A stretch of 64,000 nt of DNA from assembly GCA_025642065.1 (NCBI GenBank), contig JAODUP010001062.1, positions 46,001-110,000 on the forward strand, in the 5' to 3' direction. The notes below the pieces were generated by a model that ran no database searches, was not told the origin of the DNA, and saw only the letters and a list, made by a program, of their open reading frames with translations. Source of the stretch: Paralvinella palmiformis. Lineage: Eukaryota; Annelida; Polychaeta; Terebellida; Alvinellidae. How positions within the stretch are numbered: the stretch's first letter is position 1; each line of letters begins with the position of its first letter. Made by a program: the position numbers and the translations under genes. Shown here piece after piece: positions 24,373 through 40,103 of the stretch.

Positions 24373-27300
24373 CTGAAAATAAACAATACTTGTATTAAGT
24401 ATGCTATCATTATGACAACATTATTATTATTATTATTAAGTATGTTATCACATTAACAACAAAAATGTAAAAAGAAATTGTTTGCAGCACAACACAACAT
24501 GGAACAAAACTAAAGTTATGGACATTATGGAAATAATGAAAAACAGAAAATGGACAGGGGCAGGTCACATCATCCACAAAATGAAAAATAGATGGATTGC
24601 AGCATTGACAGTTTGGACACCCACATGGGTGGCAGAAGAAATCGAGGAGGGCAACAAAAAAGGTGGACAGATGAACTACAACAGAACTGGGTCAACGTGA
24701 ACTGGTATATGAGAGCAAGAAACCGAGACCTTTGGAGGTAACATGTTATGGCTTTCATCCTGCAGTGGACTGATCATAGCTGAAGATGATGATCACTATG
24801 ATTTAAACATTTTTTTAATGCTTTGATTGATGATTGATGTTTTACGGCCACTTTTCTGCACATGGTACCATAAATAAGGTGAGCAACCTCCTAAAGGTAA
24901 TGAATCGAAGTCAAAGATGAAACAACCTTCAGATATACCCATTCTGTGATTCGAACACGGGTAGTAGTGATCTGTGGTCCAACACACTATCACTAGACCA
25001 TGGAGGCACCCCACATATGAGGCTGTTTGCAGCAACTATTTGAACACTTTCTCGAATGCTTTGATGATAATGTTTGTGGTACAGGACAGTATCAACCTTC
25101 AGGTTATCACGGTGATTAGTGGTTGTATGTAGTAAAGAAATAATGAAAACTATACTTATAGTTTATCTCAGTGCTGAAGATGGTGACTAGTCACTAAATT
25201 ATATGAATGACAATGAATAAATACAAGTACATATTAAATTAATATCTTATATATACTTTAGGAATGAACTGATTTTGGTCGGTTCAGTTCTTGTTATCTT
25301 AGATTTCAGTTTCTGGACCAGTTGTACACAACACCTAAACCTGAAGTGATCCAGAGATACTGTTTAAACATAGGGACCAAGTAAATTTTGCCTTTATTTC
25401 AAAAATGGTATTACAGAAGAGTTTGATGAAGACTAAAACACAACAAACTGAGACATTTTCATAGATAATTCAAGGTTGTCATTTATAAATATTTCACTGG
25501 ATTATTTACAATCAGATCATTTATCAGTACAAATTCAAATGACTAAAAGCATATCATTTCATCACTTGCTGACTATTAGATGGGAAGGGACGTCACCATT
25601 GGGCTTGATAACTTGATATGGTTGACATGATATTCTATGGTAATATCCTAGCTGAATACAAAATGTTTTGTGTGTCTATCATAGCGAGTCATTATATGCA
25701 CGAGAATCATTGTATTACATGTATAGTTTTTCACAATGAATGATGTTTAAATTATATAAAAATTTGACCGAAATCAATTGTGGATGTTGGCATGAATAGT
25801 TGATTGGCTGAAAAAATTTAAGATTTTAGTTTGAGTACAAAAGTTTATTAAAATAACAAATCTAATTTTAAAATAACTTTTTTTTAAATCTAGATTTTTT
25901 AATTTTAGAATCATATCCAAATAGATAGTTCAAGATTTATACTCTCTACTACTGCTCTATGTTACTCATAATTAGTTACTCATAAGATGGTGAAATAACA
26001 TAATATTATTTGGGCAATCGGAAGAGAGAATATTGAAGATTGATTCCCAAGTGAGCAAAATAATGGAATATGTTGGCCCTGTTTCTTGAGGAATCATGGG
26101 TACATTATCTAAAATACATCAATATTCATAGCACAGATACAGTTCAATGATAAACATTTAAACACACAGTAATATTCTAGAAAATGTTGAGTTTTGTTTT
26201 GACATACTTTAGGTCCTCTTCGGTAATATCACTCAGCTTTTTTCTGTCAGGTATCATTTGGTTTTTCTTCGAGCTTGTGAGACAGTGTCTGGGATAAAAA
26301 GAACATGGATACATTTACTTGACAGGTTATTAAGTAAACTATGCAGTAATATTGATCAAGTATTTTTTATCTCAATAGAAACATAATCATGTTATTACAG
26401 TAAATACATAGTTACTGACACAATATTTATTTTATGTACAAATATTTTACTATAATATTCATCTCTAATGGTTATAGGATAAGTTTCATTATAGCAAAGT
26501 AATGGAATTAATCAGATTTACTTACTGTTTAAGATATTTTTTGCAGCTGGTTATCACTGATGACACCATCTCATCAATTACAGTCTCATCTTCATTACCA
26601 CTTGAGGTGTGCTTAAATTCTTGTATTTCTCGAGCATGGCTGACGAGATCTTCAAGTTCCTATTTATAAAGATATATTATGGGATACATTTTGTCTTAAA
26701 GTTATCAGTGTTAGTGCCAGATATAACTGGAACTGAAGGAAACAGTAAGTAGTATGCATGGTGACATGTAGATCTGGATTCCCTCTCTCTGAGACAAACA
26801 TGTGTATGTATGTGTGTATGTATGTGTGTGTGTATGTATGTGTGTGTGTATGTGTGTGTGTGTGTGTGGGTGTAGCACACACACATACACACACATGAGA
26901 GAGAGGAGTGGGAGGTGTGAGAGATTCACATACCAGAAGACAGACCAACAGGGTGATATGGACTTTTTCTACTTCATAATACAGGCAAATATTGGAAACA
27001 ATAACTAGAATAGGTTGAGTTGAGTTATTTAGTCTTGGCATTATTCACACCTAAGACATGAGACTGAGGAACAACTCACTAGGTAAACATCTCACAAACA
27101 CAGCTGTGAGTTGGATTTGAACTCACAACCTGAAGTTTTTGTAGTGCAGCATTCTAACCACTATGCCATCAGATCACCAATAATGATGAGCCTGAGCTAT
27201 TGTTAAATACATCTGACATAAAGACAACAAATTCCAACTGACAGCAATCAGTATATCATATGACTCACTTCTTCATCTTCTTCAAAGTCATCAACATATT

Positions 27301-30300
27301 CGTCTTCGTCTGCTGCAACCTCGTCAGTCATCACCACAGAATCATCTGTCGTGTCAGAATCATATGCTTCATGATCATCAGGCAGCTCTTCTGGAATTTC
27401 TGTTTAGGTAAATAATGATTCATTGATACTAGTAGTCTTATTGTAAATCATGAGGCTCTTGGTACTTTTTTCCAAGAGATGTTGTCATCAACCTGCGTTT
27501 TGTTGAATATTGTCTGAGGTTAAATACTCTGATGTTGATCATTATTATTGTATTTTGACTCTTGACTTCGATATTGCTGCCCCAATAACAAAAATGTCGG
27601 AGGAATGAGCTGCTCAAAATATTAACAGCTTGATAATTAGAAAAGTTTCTTATTTCCTGTAAAACAATTTTTATCATTTAAGAAGAGGTTTCATGAGGTC
27701 TGGAATAGATTTTTTAATGGTAACTATAATTTACTTTACTTTTGTATAATAAACATATTACTGAGAATGTCTGGTGGAAGTGGGTCAAATAATAATTGTT
27801 TTAATAATTTTAATAATAACCATAATGTAGATAAAGGTCTTGTGGAATGTGGTACTGAAGTGCAACAAGCTCATATCGGCCTCATCTGGGAACTAAGCAG
27901 TTATAGTATTGTAAGCTTTGATTTATATATAAATATAAATATATTTCAGTAAAAGAGCATTAAATATAAAACACTTCTAGCATCAACTTTAATCAATAAT
28001 AAGCCATTAATATGATTATAATGTTAATAATTATAATAATACCATTAATAACAATGTTCACATACACTGATGGATAACATTCAATTTCATTTCACATTTT
28101 CTGGATAGCTAAACATTTATTCTAACTGCTTTCAAATAGATTGCATAAAGTAATATTTGGATGAACAGCAGCTTGATTAGATGATGATGATTGGTGTTTT
28201 ATGGCCACTTTTGTGCACATGGTAGGCTAAATGGGCCGAGTGACCTCCAAAGGTAATGAAGTGAAGTCAAAGATGAAACAACCTTCAGATATGCCCATGT
28301 TGAGATTCGAACACGATGGTACTGATCTGTCATCTAACATGCAACTGCTAGACCATGGAAGCGCCCCTTCAAAATGCCACCAAATAGTTATTCTTTTGGC
28401 CTTTAAGGCATCACAAATTTTGCTATGTAATTATGTAAGTCAAAAGTGTATAAAATTAATTTTTGTAAAAACCATACTGCTCAAAGAATTGTGATATTTG
28501 AAAGTTTACTTCTCTATTTAACACTATCTTCTTCTATCTAATAAAACACAAAATACAGATATTTCATTAAATGAGAAATAAAAATATATTTTACATTAAA
28601 GAAAAAAAGAGACATCTTACCTTCATCACTATCTTGTTTCACTTGTATCTCATCATCAATCTCCTCATCAAAGTCATCCTCATAATCCACAGTATCAGCT
28701 TCAATTCTTTGTTTATCATCTATGACTTTGAGATCTATTTTTTCAGTGTCTGCACTTATTGCATTAAACGTTGACAATTGCTCTTTTTCTGAATTAAAAT
28801 CCGTGAATGTGCCTCGGGCAGATTTGGAACAGTTAGAAGCTGTGATAGACCAGACATAATGTTTATCAATAAATTAGTAAATACGACCTATTTTGAGAAT
28901 ACTGCACATCTTTGTTTTTGTTGTCACATAATGCAAATGATGCAGGAGCAAATGCGGGCAACATAACTGGTAACATATTAATGCATCTGGTATTTTCATT
29001 AAGATTTCAGTAACAGCAGCTGCTTAGCAAAGCAGATGGCTTGCTTCAAAAGCACCCAACATTGTATAAGATTAAGAGTGTGTCAGTGTTTGGAGATCTG
29101 ATTAGAAAATGGATCTTTAAAATAATATTTATTAACCAACAGGCATACAGTTTATTATAATATACAAGATAACATGGCACTGATTAGGTTTACCTGGTTT
29201 CTGTAGTAATGCTTTATCAGGTAGATCAAGGTAGTGTCTCTTGGTTACATCAGATTTATGTCCATTCGACTTGATTGCTGTAACTCCGTGAAGAACAGGA
29301 CTATGATTTGTCTCACAAGAGCTGTTATTAATGTAAAAAACAAAACAGGATCTTCAATCTATTCATATAAAATGGCAGGAAATAATACAATTAGTATTGA
29401 CTAGGAATTTATTGAGACATAACATTGATTAAAAAGTATTTTTGGGGGTAACATTGAAGAACAGAAATATCATGTGAGAAAAATAATTAAGTGGATTTTA
29501 ACAAAACAAATGGTTTTATAGTTGATTAGAATTAGTGAAGCCGAGAACACATTTATTTAAATTATTGGTATATTATCAAATTAAATAGAAACAGAATTAG
29601 TGAACAGTATACAATTTATTCAGTCTTAGAACAAGTGTTCAAAACATCAGCATTATAAAAATTACTCTTTTTCCTTGATAACTCAGAATATGAGAATTAA
29701 AAAATAACATTTCTGTCAACATTCATGTTATTACCTTCAAAACAGTTAAATATGAGATGCATCATAATAACTTACTTTTTGTTAAATTCCTAAGGGGTCA
29801 GCTACATTTAATATCATTTTCACAAATGTACACCTTCTCCAACCCCCACCTTTTTAATATTAAAACAAACATACAGCCATGTCATAATTCCTCCCTACAT
29901 ACAATTTGTGAAAATGATTATAATTATCAATGACTCCTAAGGTCATAGAGTTACAATACCTTAACATAGAAGCTTTTGGTGTATGGCTATTCTTGCTAGC
30001 GCAGCATCTATCATCAAAATTACTTGGACTTGCTCTAATTTGTGTTATTTGCTCCAGTTGATATTGCTTCTCTTCTATGAAATCACTCAACATCTCAGCG
30101 GTGGATGGGTGAATTAACACTTGCCGAGCACTACACAAAACAGCGACAAGACAGTTAATAAACGATTTATGTAGAATGCATATAAACATGTAGACCCAAG
30201 TTTAAATAGGTGCCAAACTACTTAAAGTATAAAGAATATGTTCTACTAATGGCTAAGTATAAATAATTACTTTCAGAAACAGGTTATATTCAAATATATT

Positions 30301-31853
30301 CATAAGGGGTTCAAATAAATGTTTTCAAATAAATGTCAGCCAGTTTGAAAATCTTTTACAATTAAATTATTAAATTTGTGTTATAACATAAAACAAAACT
30401 ATATATCTTGAACATAATCACAGTATAGCTATGACAAGGCAACTAACCTCGGCCTTTCATCAGGATTCTTGACAAGGATAACTTTGATAAGCTCACCCAG
30501 ACATTTAGAATATTGAGATGGTATTGGCTGGAAGTAATTCACGCATCACACATCATTAGTTACTTTATGGTAATAATGCATTATCATAGAAAATTCCTAA
30601 TCTCTTTCATTACAGCATGTCACTTTTATTAACTGAAAGGTGAAATATAAAAATTATGAATGATTATTTTTACTATTTGCGGTGTTGACATGATGTTGCT
30701 AATTTAAAGCACATATTTATTACAGTAATACATCTGCAGCACTGAATCACAAACATGTAGTGAAGTCTGAAGAAACCACATATGTTAAATTAATACCTTT
30801 TTCTCACAACTATATACAGCTTAAAGGTATTTTCTAATATGCCCAGTTTGTCTTAAAGGACTTACCTCATAGTCACCCCTGATTATTTTGTAGAACAGGC
30901 TAATAAGATTGTTTGCATCAAATGCTGGACGTAGAGCGCACATCTCGTACAGCAAACACCCAAGTGCCTGACATCAAAATAAACACCAATTGATAGAAAT
31001 GTCTTCTATATTAGTACACAGTAAACATTAAACAGGTGCAAATTTGTATTGAATCTCTAACAGATTTTATTACTTTCATTTTGTAGATTTATTTTTTATA
31101 CAGGAACAGAAAATCTAAGTGATATTTAGCATCTAAGCTGACTGAGGTAAGCACATTTATTTTTATATTTGAGTGTGTATGAGTATTTATAAAGTTAAAG
31201 AAATTAAAAACAGCATATTTTAACTGATAAAAATTTTCATGAAGTATTTGAAAATGATGAGTATTTTCCACAATATTTTTCAATTTATTCACCAAAACAG
31301 TATTCTAATATATCTGGGCAATTGATTATCTCTGGCATATCATATTCTGAAAATTATGACTACAATAATCATCAAAAATCTAAACAAGAATGCATGAAAA
31401 GAGTAGTCATAAATAACATTTTGCTATAGTTTGCATAATATCAATCATAATTTTTAGTTGGTGATATACTACAATATGTATACTATTCACTCAGTGGTTA
31501 ATTAAAAGCACAAAAGTGCAAAAGCCCACTTTAATGGCAGCTGTTAAAAAAAAACTGATTACATCTGTATATCATGAAATTTGTCATTCTTGACATCATG
31601 CCGGACTCTCACTGAATATTATATTCAAACATATTTATACTGTTTTTTCTTGCATTGTGATATTTTCACTGATTGTCAGAGTGATTAGTTAGCATTAATG
31701 TGTTGTCATCTGCACCAATTGAATTTGATGCCTATCATTACTAGGAACATGCTAAAGCCAGAAAGGTAACATAGCACAGATAATAGCATTCAGAAATGCA
31801 TGTGCTTCTGAAATTGTATAATACTGAAGTGAAAGTATTAACAATTTTTAGCG

Positions 31854-31905
<52 letters not shown>

Positions 31906-34900
31906 TAATGTAGATTGAAAAATAATCTGGGTACTTCTGTTAAAACTACTTCCCAATTGCACTAACACTAACTTAGTGTTAGTGCAATTTGGAAAGTAGT
32001 TTTTATTTATATTACAAATACTTTTTATTGTATCTATTTTTGTATTTAATGTTATACATAAGTATTTGCAAATTTATATGTATTTGAAAAGGATATGTAT
32101 TTAAATACAAGGTATAATTATATTGTTACATTAAATTACCTCTTTGTTTTTTAATGCAGTTAAGTAAATAAATAAATATATAATCATACCAAAATTAAAG
32201 GGTCACTAAATTAATTAAAAATTATCAAGTTTTAGAATTTAAACAATTATGTTAAGCTTGTTGCAATTATTAAATCATGATGTAGTTTAATCCTTCCATA
32301 CCTTAGTACAAGAACTTTTTTTAATCTTTTGTCAAATTTAAAAGGTAATATGATGCTGTTGACTAACAGATAACAAATTAATTCACTTGGTTTTAGTTGT
32401 GCAATTATTTCAAAGATTAATAAAACTGATATTGTATCCATTGAATTTGAGGAATAATATTGGCCAAGCTTACTCTAGACTTTGTGAACATTAGCCTTGC
32501 CATATCTGGATATCAGGTAACTGTTTAATCCATCAATTAGGGATTTTTTTAGCTATCTGATATCTGGTTAAAATGTGTGGGTTAGCCAGATAATTAGCCA
32601 CCATCGGTAGTAGGTATTTATGTACCTATATGTACAGCACATACATAGTTTGCTTTATATATGTAATTTCAAAGACAGGGGAAAGTGCCTTAAAGTCACC
32701 TGCAAATATGTATGTAGTACTTTAGCATCAAAGATTTGCATACATACAGTATGCCATATTTATTTATAAGTGTAAGTCTGTGTCAAAGTTCTGGCACACA
32801 TTCTATTGTGGTTTTAGATTCCATTGGAAAACACTTAACTAAGCTGATGTGGATGTTCTGGATGTCGATTAGGCTGAATCAAATGGTCTGAAGCTTCAAC
32901 AGTCCAATTCTGATGTGATAGAGAAGATGAAAAAGGTGGTGTCCATATTCCATAGAAGTCTTCGCAAGAATGAGATACTGCGAAAGCACATCCAAAGGGA
33001 CTTCAAGAGAGAGTTGAACTTAATCCTAGATTCCATGACCAGATGGAACAGCTTGCTAGTTATGGTGGAAAGGTTTGTGCAGGTGGAGAAATGTATCAGA
33101 ATGGCTCTCATTGAGCTTACATCTACAATCACAGCCCCAGACAGAGAAGTAAAAAGCCTCTATGATCTGGTTAATGTCCTTCAACCAGTCAAACATGCAG
33201 TAGAAGAATTCTGTAAGAGAGATGCCACACTTCTTACAGATGAAAGGATCCACAGATTTGTTCCTGTAAAGCTCTCCAGTACAGATATTCTCCATTCGCT
33301 ACATGCCTCTTGTCTTGCGTTTGGGTCAGAATGAAAGAGAGGAGGAAGAAAACTCTTATTCACCTTCTTGAATATTTACACAATCCCATATTTCTGCTGG
33401 ATGCCGAAACTGACGCCTTTGGTGAATATGCAAAAAGGAAGCAGGTGTACTCTCTTCCTGCAACTTTGTTACAAAGACTGCTTGGAGTGAAAGAGCTTGT
33501 ATTGGAACATGAAAGTCAATTGGTAGCTTCAGCTTCTCTGACTGAAGAAAATGTTGAAGAGAGAGAGGAAACATTTCTGAAGAAACAGCTGAAGTCAGCT
33601 ACTATTCCAACTACCCAACCCTCTAGTGCTCTATGTCTTAGCAAATGGAGTATGCAAAAAGAATTTGAGGTCTGGACAGGGTTGTTTTTAATGTTGTAAA
33701 GGCATAAAATAACTGAAAAATACTTTCAGTTGTGCTAGTGTATTTTATGTATACATTGTAATATACAATTGTTTAAATGTGCTTGATCTGTTTGCAGTTA
33801 ATAATGATCACAGAAATAATCACTAGAACTACAAATATGATTTGGAATTAATTAGCTTTAGCAAAAAACTGCCTAAGTTGGCAAGAAAAAGCAACTCATT
33901 AATTGCATTAAGCCTACCACAGTTAATAATGATCACAGAAGTGAGGAATAAAATTACTCCTATGATGTTGGAGTAGTTAACTGTATCAAAGCAATTGCAG
34001 CCTGAGTTGTTAAGCTCCAATCACAGTGCAGATCAGGTCCTTAATTGCAATCTGGCCCGTGGAGCAGTGTTGATGTGCAAGCTGATTGGCCAACTGATTT
34101 TTACCTTATTTACCAGATGTTAACCAAGTGTGATAGAATGCAGGGGCATTACAGCAAGTGCAGCAAGGGGCCCAAGGATAAGAGCTTGGGCCCCCGTACC
34201 CATAATCCGTGCTGTTCGGGAGGCCGGAGGTTCCCGGCCGCGACATTATAGTAGGAGGAGGTTTTAGTCCAACCAGGCAACTGTAAGGTTTTTTCTCCTC
34301 CGAAATTGACTTCTATACTAAACTGAGGTTCCACCATACTAAACATTGCATAGTACGCCATTCGTCACAACAACAGTAGCCAACACCAGGTGGCTGTGCC
34401 CAATAGGCGAAAGCCAGGGGTTTCTACCCCAAACTTCAACAAGACAAGACAAGCAAGTGCAGCAATATGACTTCTACCCCAGCTCCTGCTCCTATGCCAG
34501 CTTCTACTCAAGCTCAGAAAAGACCTCACTTCCAGCCTCCACCTTCAAAGTGGTGCACAGTTGAAGTTGTACAGCTGCATATGGACCAGCACATTGTCAA
34601 GACTTCTGCTGACACCAAGGCCTCTGTAGATGAGAAGATTGCTCAGCTTTTCTATGGATGCAACCTGTCCTTCAGTCTGGTAGAACACCTACTGTGGAAG
34701 GGGACGTCATTGAAGCTTTGAGGCATGGCTACCCCTCTCCAACCTGTAAGGCACTAGCTGGTTCACTACTAGACAAGGTCTATGATTCCCTCTCAGAAGA
34801 CATGATGGGGAGAAGGCAGCTCTGGTCTCTGATGGCTGGCTAAACCAACACAATGAACCCATTATTGGGACATGAATTGTATATAACATTCCTAATGAGT

Positions 34901-37900
34901 TTGTTGTTGTTTTTTTCAGTAGGCCATATAATGACCAATATCCTACATTACCAGAGGAGATTTTAGTTTCTGACAGTTTCTGACATTGTCCTGTCAGAAA
35001 TACCTTTCTGACGTCAGAAACCCAACCCTGGGTATGAGGCATTAGAAAGAGTGGCCTGCCAACCTGAAAACTCTTTATGAGGCACTGCTTACTATCCAGC
35101 CCACTTCTGTCAAACACAGAAAGGGTATTCTGTGTATGAAGACTCTTTGCTACAAAACTCAGATCCATTCTGAATGATTCAACAATTGATGCACCTTGTT
35201 TTATCAAAAATGCTTTGCTGAAGAAATAAAGAACAGCTAAAAGGCAGACTCTTTTCCTTCATCTCATTTGGTTTGTTAAGGTACACAGGAAAGAAAATCT
35301 ATTTTTAACTGTTGAAGGGATTTTTAATTCTTCCAAAATTCAGTTAACTGGATTGTAAAAACAGAAAATATCAAGATGCAGATGCCAAATTTTTACAGCT
35401 ATCCATCTAACTCTAGTGGACACCCAGTGATATTCAATCATTACAGTAATGATGATGATGATGATTGATGTTTTACGGCCACATTTGTGCACATGGTAGG
35501 CCAAATGGACTGAGCGACCTCCAAGGGTAATGAAGTGAAGTCAAAGTTGAAATACCCTTCAGATATGCCCATGCTGAGATTCAAACTCAGGAGGTAGTGA
35601 TCTGTGATCCAATGTGCTACTAACTAGACCATGGAGGTGCCAATCATCACAATACATGGATTTCACAGCCAACAGCGTAATAATGCCAATTATAAAATAA
35701 TATTTTGTACATTGAAATCTAACCTATGACAAAATGCATAAAAGCTGTGAAACCGAAATGTTTAAAGGTTGGATTGAGTTGTATAGCCTCAGTGCTGGTC
35801 ACATCTAAAACATATGGCCAAGGGACAAATGATGAGCGAAACATCTTGCCAACCAGATATGAGGTCAATTTCTATCCCATGCAACATGGAATGAGATCAT
35901 GTCAATCTTGATATGTATCTTGATGTATTATCTGAAATCAGTTTGATACGTATGAAATATGCTGATATATCACACAGTAAAATAGGTGGGGACTTCAATA
36001 CAGATTTGTCACGTAGAAGTTCATTACAAACTATTACTAATACTACAGCTCTTTTATATTATTTACCAAGAGAGGGCTTAACGTTATGTTCTCAATGCAC
36101 GGATTATGAAATATTATATATCTACGAAAACCGTTTTACTGGAGCCCAGTCTAAACTTGACCATTTAATACTGTCTGAAAGCTTCTCTGGTGATGTAAAC
36201 TGGTATTGTTCAATACACGAGGGGGATAATTTGTCAGATCACTGCCCAATTATCATGAATATTGCAATGAATATTAAATATGATCACTCGCAAAATAGAT
36301 GAGATTTAGTGAGATTGAGCCACTGACGAATGTACTACACAGTAATGATTTGTTGTGTAAATTTCATTTAGAAGATATTGATAGATATTATAATTCCATT
36401 ATTTCTGCATGTATTACTGTAGCTTCAAGCTGTATTCCTAAGACTAGTAAGCCTAGATTAGCTGGCTGGAATGACCATGTCAAAATGTACAAAGAACAAT
36501 CTGTCTTCTGGCACCGTATTTGGATTGACAACTGTTATCCTAGATGATGTATAATCTATGACATCAAGTGCAAAACACAGGCCAATGACAAAAGAACTGT
36601 AAAATATGTCAGTAAAAATCAATCAAATCTCAGAGCTGAGAAAATGGCATCAGCTTTCAAATGCCAAGATAAACGTGATTTTTTGGGATGAAATGAGAAA
36701 TATAAATGGTAATTTTACTACTACTAGTATGCTGAATGTAGTTGATGATGCACAGGGTGATGAGTAAATCAGCAGGTTATTTGTTGACAAATACAGCAAG
36801 TTATATAATAGCATTTCTTATGATGCCAATGATATCTATGTAGTCTGTCAAGAGTTGGAATGTGATATTGAAACTTCTTGCAATAAAGGTAATTGTAGCT
36901 CATTACATAACATTACAGTTGATGACATCTTAAAGCTGGTGGAGTGGAGAATGCCTCCTCTGATTTTTTATTAACAGCTGCCATGAATTAGCTATACACT
37001 TGTCATTATTATTTAATGCTATGATGCGTCACAGACAGTGTCTTCATAATATGTTGCTATCGACACTTGTACGATTGCAATAAATGATAGAAAGTCCCTC
37101 AATGACAGTAATAACTATCGGTCAATTGCATTGGGCAGTGTTTTGGGGAAAATTATTGATAATATTATATTGGTTTCAAAGCCAAGCATTCAACCCCGCA
37201 TTGTACTTTGTTCTCAATGAAGTAGTAGATTACTATCTTAATAATGGTTCATCAATCTTCCTTGTGTTATTAGATGCCTCAAAAGCTTTTGATTGGGTAC
37301 AATATATTAAACTTTTAGAATCCTCATTAAACATGGTCTATGTTCAGAACTGCCCGTTTCCTGACATATTTGTATACTTAAGCTGAGATTCCATATACGC
37401 GGTATGCAGATACAGCAAAAAGGAATAGCATGTAGACAGACGAGCGCAATTCCATATTATTTTAATTTTATTTTATTAATAAAACCTCCAAATAGGAGGA
37501 CACAATACACAGCACAATAGTGCTCAGGAAACACACAATCAAATATATCTCAAACTGTTTACAAGTTTAAAATATTAAAAATAAAATAAAAGTAAATTGA
37601 GCATGTAAGGGTTATAAAATCCTTTGACTAGAATTTGTTTCACATTGTCGACTAGGCCATCGTTTTCTACAGGTTTACACTGTCTTTTGACTTGACTAGA
37701 ATATATATCATCATACAAGTATCTAATCATTGACACATCATCCTTTTTACATTGTACCATTGTTCGGCCAGCAATGCTGTTCATATCAGATTGTCTCAGT
37801 GATAGTATATAAGAATAGAATTTTAGTCCTTTCGTTTCATTTCGAATAAGTGCTTTCATTACATCCCTCTGACTCTCTCCTATGAACTGGGATATTATTT

Positions 37901-40064
37901 TAATATTCATAGCTTGTAATATGGATGTATTGCTACAATATGATTTCAGGTCAAGGGCAGCCTTCAACAATTTAGTTTGACACTTCTTGGACATATTCAT
38001 GCATGATATTTCATATGTAAGCACAGGTCTGAGTGCTGTCATTCACAAATAGCATATCGTGTCAGGATTTGTACCACGCTTACACAGGCCCCTACACCTT
38101 GGACATCATAAAAGGATCTGTGACAGGCACTGATGGGGAATTCGGCATGATGGAATGGATTATCCGAAATAACTACCTGGAGGTATTGGATTCTGTCACC
38201 CTCTGCTAGTTTGCAACCACTGAGGAACCATCCAGTTTGTTGGGCTTTTCGTCCAAATGTGGCACACTGTGTCTTGGTGGGGTTAAACCAAAGTCCATGT
38301 GAAACAATATAATTATTTGCACAGTTAATCAGCTTCTGGAGTCCTGTTATACTAGTACTTGTCAGTATCAAATCATCAGCATAACAAAATACGTTATATG
38401 GCACATCATTAATTAAAATTCCTCAAACTGGACAATTTAAAATGTCGATAAGTTGCTGATAAAATAGATTAAAAAGAAAGGCAGATGACAATGTCCGGAT
38501 GCGGCATGCGATTTGTCCTGCAGCTGCATACCGATGCGGATACGGCAAACTGAATCCCTCCATGTAGCGATTCGTACGGCAAAAAATAAAAACCGGATGG
38601 GGAATCCAGAATATGATGTCAGGGGCAAGTATTGTTTGAATTTCTCTACATCAAATTATAGTTCAAACTTTTGGCATATTGCTGAATAAGCATTCTAAGG
38701 CTGTAACAACAGGATATTGTTTTAATAATAAGTATTTTTGGGAAACTGACCCCCTCTACACAAACACACACCTGTCGGTTTTTTTCTTTGCTATCTGTAT
38801 TTCTGTTGTATTGCCATATTTTTAGCATGAGAGACTGAAAACACATGGGAATGCACATTCATATGGAATCACACAAATCAGATGCCGGATACCGCATGCC
38901 GCATCTAGCGTATATGGAATCCAAGCCTTAGGGTTAAATGGAATGGCTGTTATAGTGATACATTCGCAACATCTAATGGTGTCAAAGAAGGAGGCATTCT
39001 TTCGCCTATATTATTCAGTATATATATGAATGAATTGCTCAATCGACTCAAAAATGCATCTATTGGTTGTTACATTGGTAATATGCTTGTCGGCCCCCAG
39101 TAGAGGTTCAATAAGTTTAATGCTTTTGGGCCACACAATTAGTAATAATAATATCAATAACATTGCTGTTTGTAAAGCCACTAGAGATATGGTAAGGAGA
39201 ACAAATTATGTACTGAGTAAATTTGTTTCTGTAATTCAAATATACGATCATTCATTTTTTGCACCTACTGCACTAGTTTTTATGGCTCCCCCTTGTGGTG
39301 ATTAAATTCGCCAGCAGTAAATAGGTTTTATGCAACATGAAAGAGTTGTATGCAAAAAATCTGGCATGTACCCCCTAGAACCTATTGTCGACTGTTGGAA
39401 CATTTATATGGAAGTTCTGGCATAGAATACGAATTGTTAGGAAGATTTACATAATTTTACCATTCTATTTGTAATAGTAAAAACCAGTGTACTCGTCTAT
39501 GTTCTATAACATGTCAATGACCCCCGTCACAATGAACAGAAGGCAGTTATGTGAAAAATTAAATATTGGTGGAGAGTGTTTGAATGAATATAGCAAATCA
39601 AAATTAATTAAACTATACGATTGTAATGATAAATGTAAAACAGATGAATTTACACATAAAGAACTATGTCTAGTTAGAGATGGAATACTGAATATTGATA
39701 TAGATCTTGATGATGATGAGATACTTTGTTTCATTAATAGGTTGTGCCTAGACTAGCATAAAGTTAAGTTTTATTAATTTTCTTGTAATTTTGTTTCCTC
39801 TTTTGTGTCTTTCCTTTGTTTGATACTTCAGCAATACAATGTATTGCATTCTATGTAATTACTAAAGACATTATACATATTGATACAAGAAACTTATTTA
39901 CCCAGACATCAGCCTTTGATGAGTAAGGTATATCTTGGCACATCTCTGGGGCCAGGTAACATGGAGTACCTACACATGTCTTAGCCATATCCACTGTCTG
40001 ATCCATCATCTTTGATATGCCAAAATCACCTAGATAGCCAAATATAGGTACCCAATTTATAGCA

Positions 40065-40103
<39 letters not shown>

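Noticed and set aside
31089..31295. 68-codon minus-strand frame near NEK exon 9, considered as an extra kinase exon
   Set aside because: Exons 8 and 9 join directly in phase to give DVWALG, leaving no room for it.
33829..34020. 63-codon minus-strand frame in the large NEK intron
   Set aside because: No splice borders or similarity; it lies between transposon remnants.
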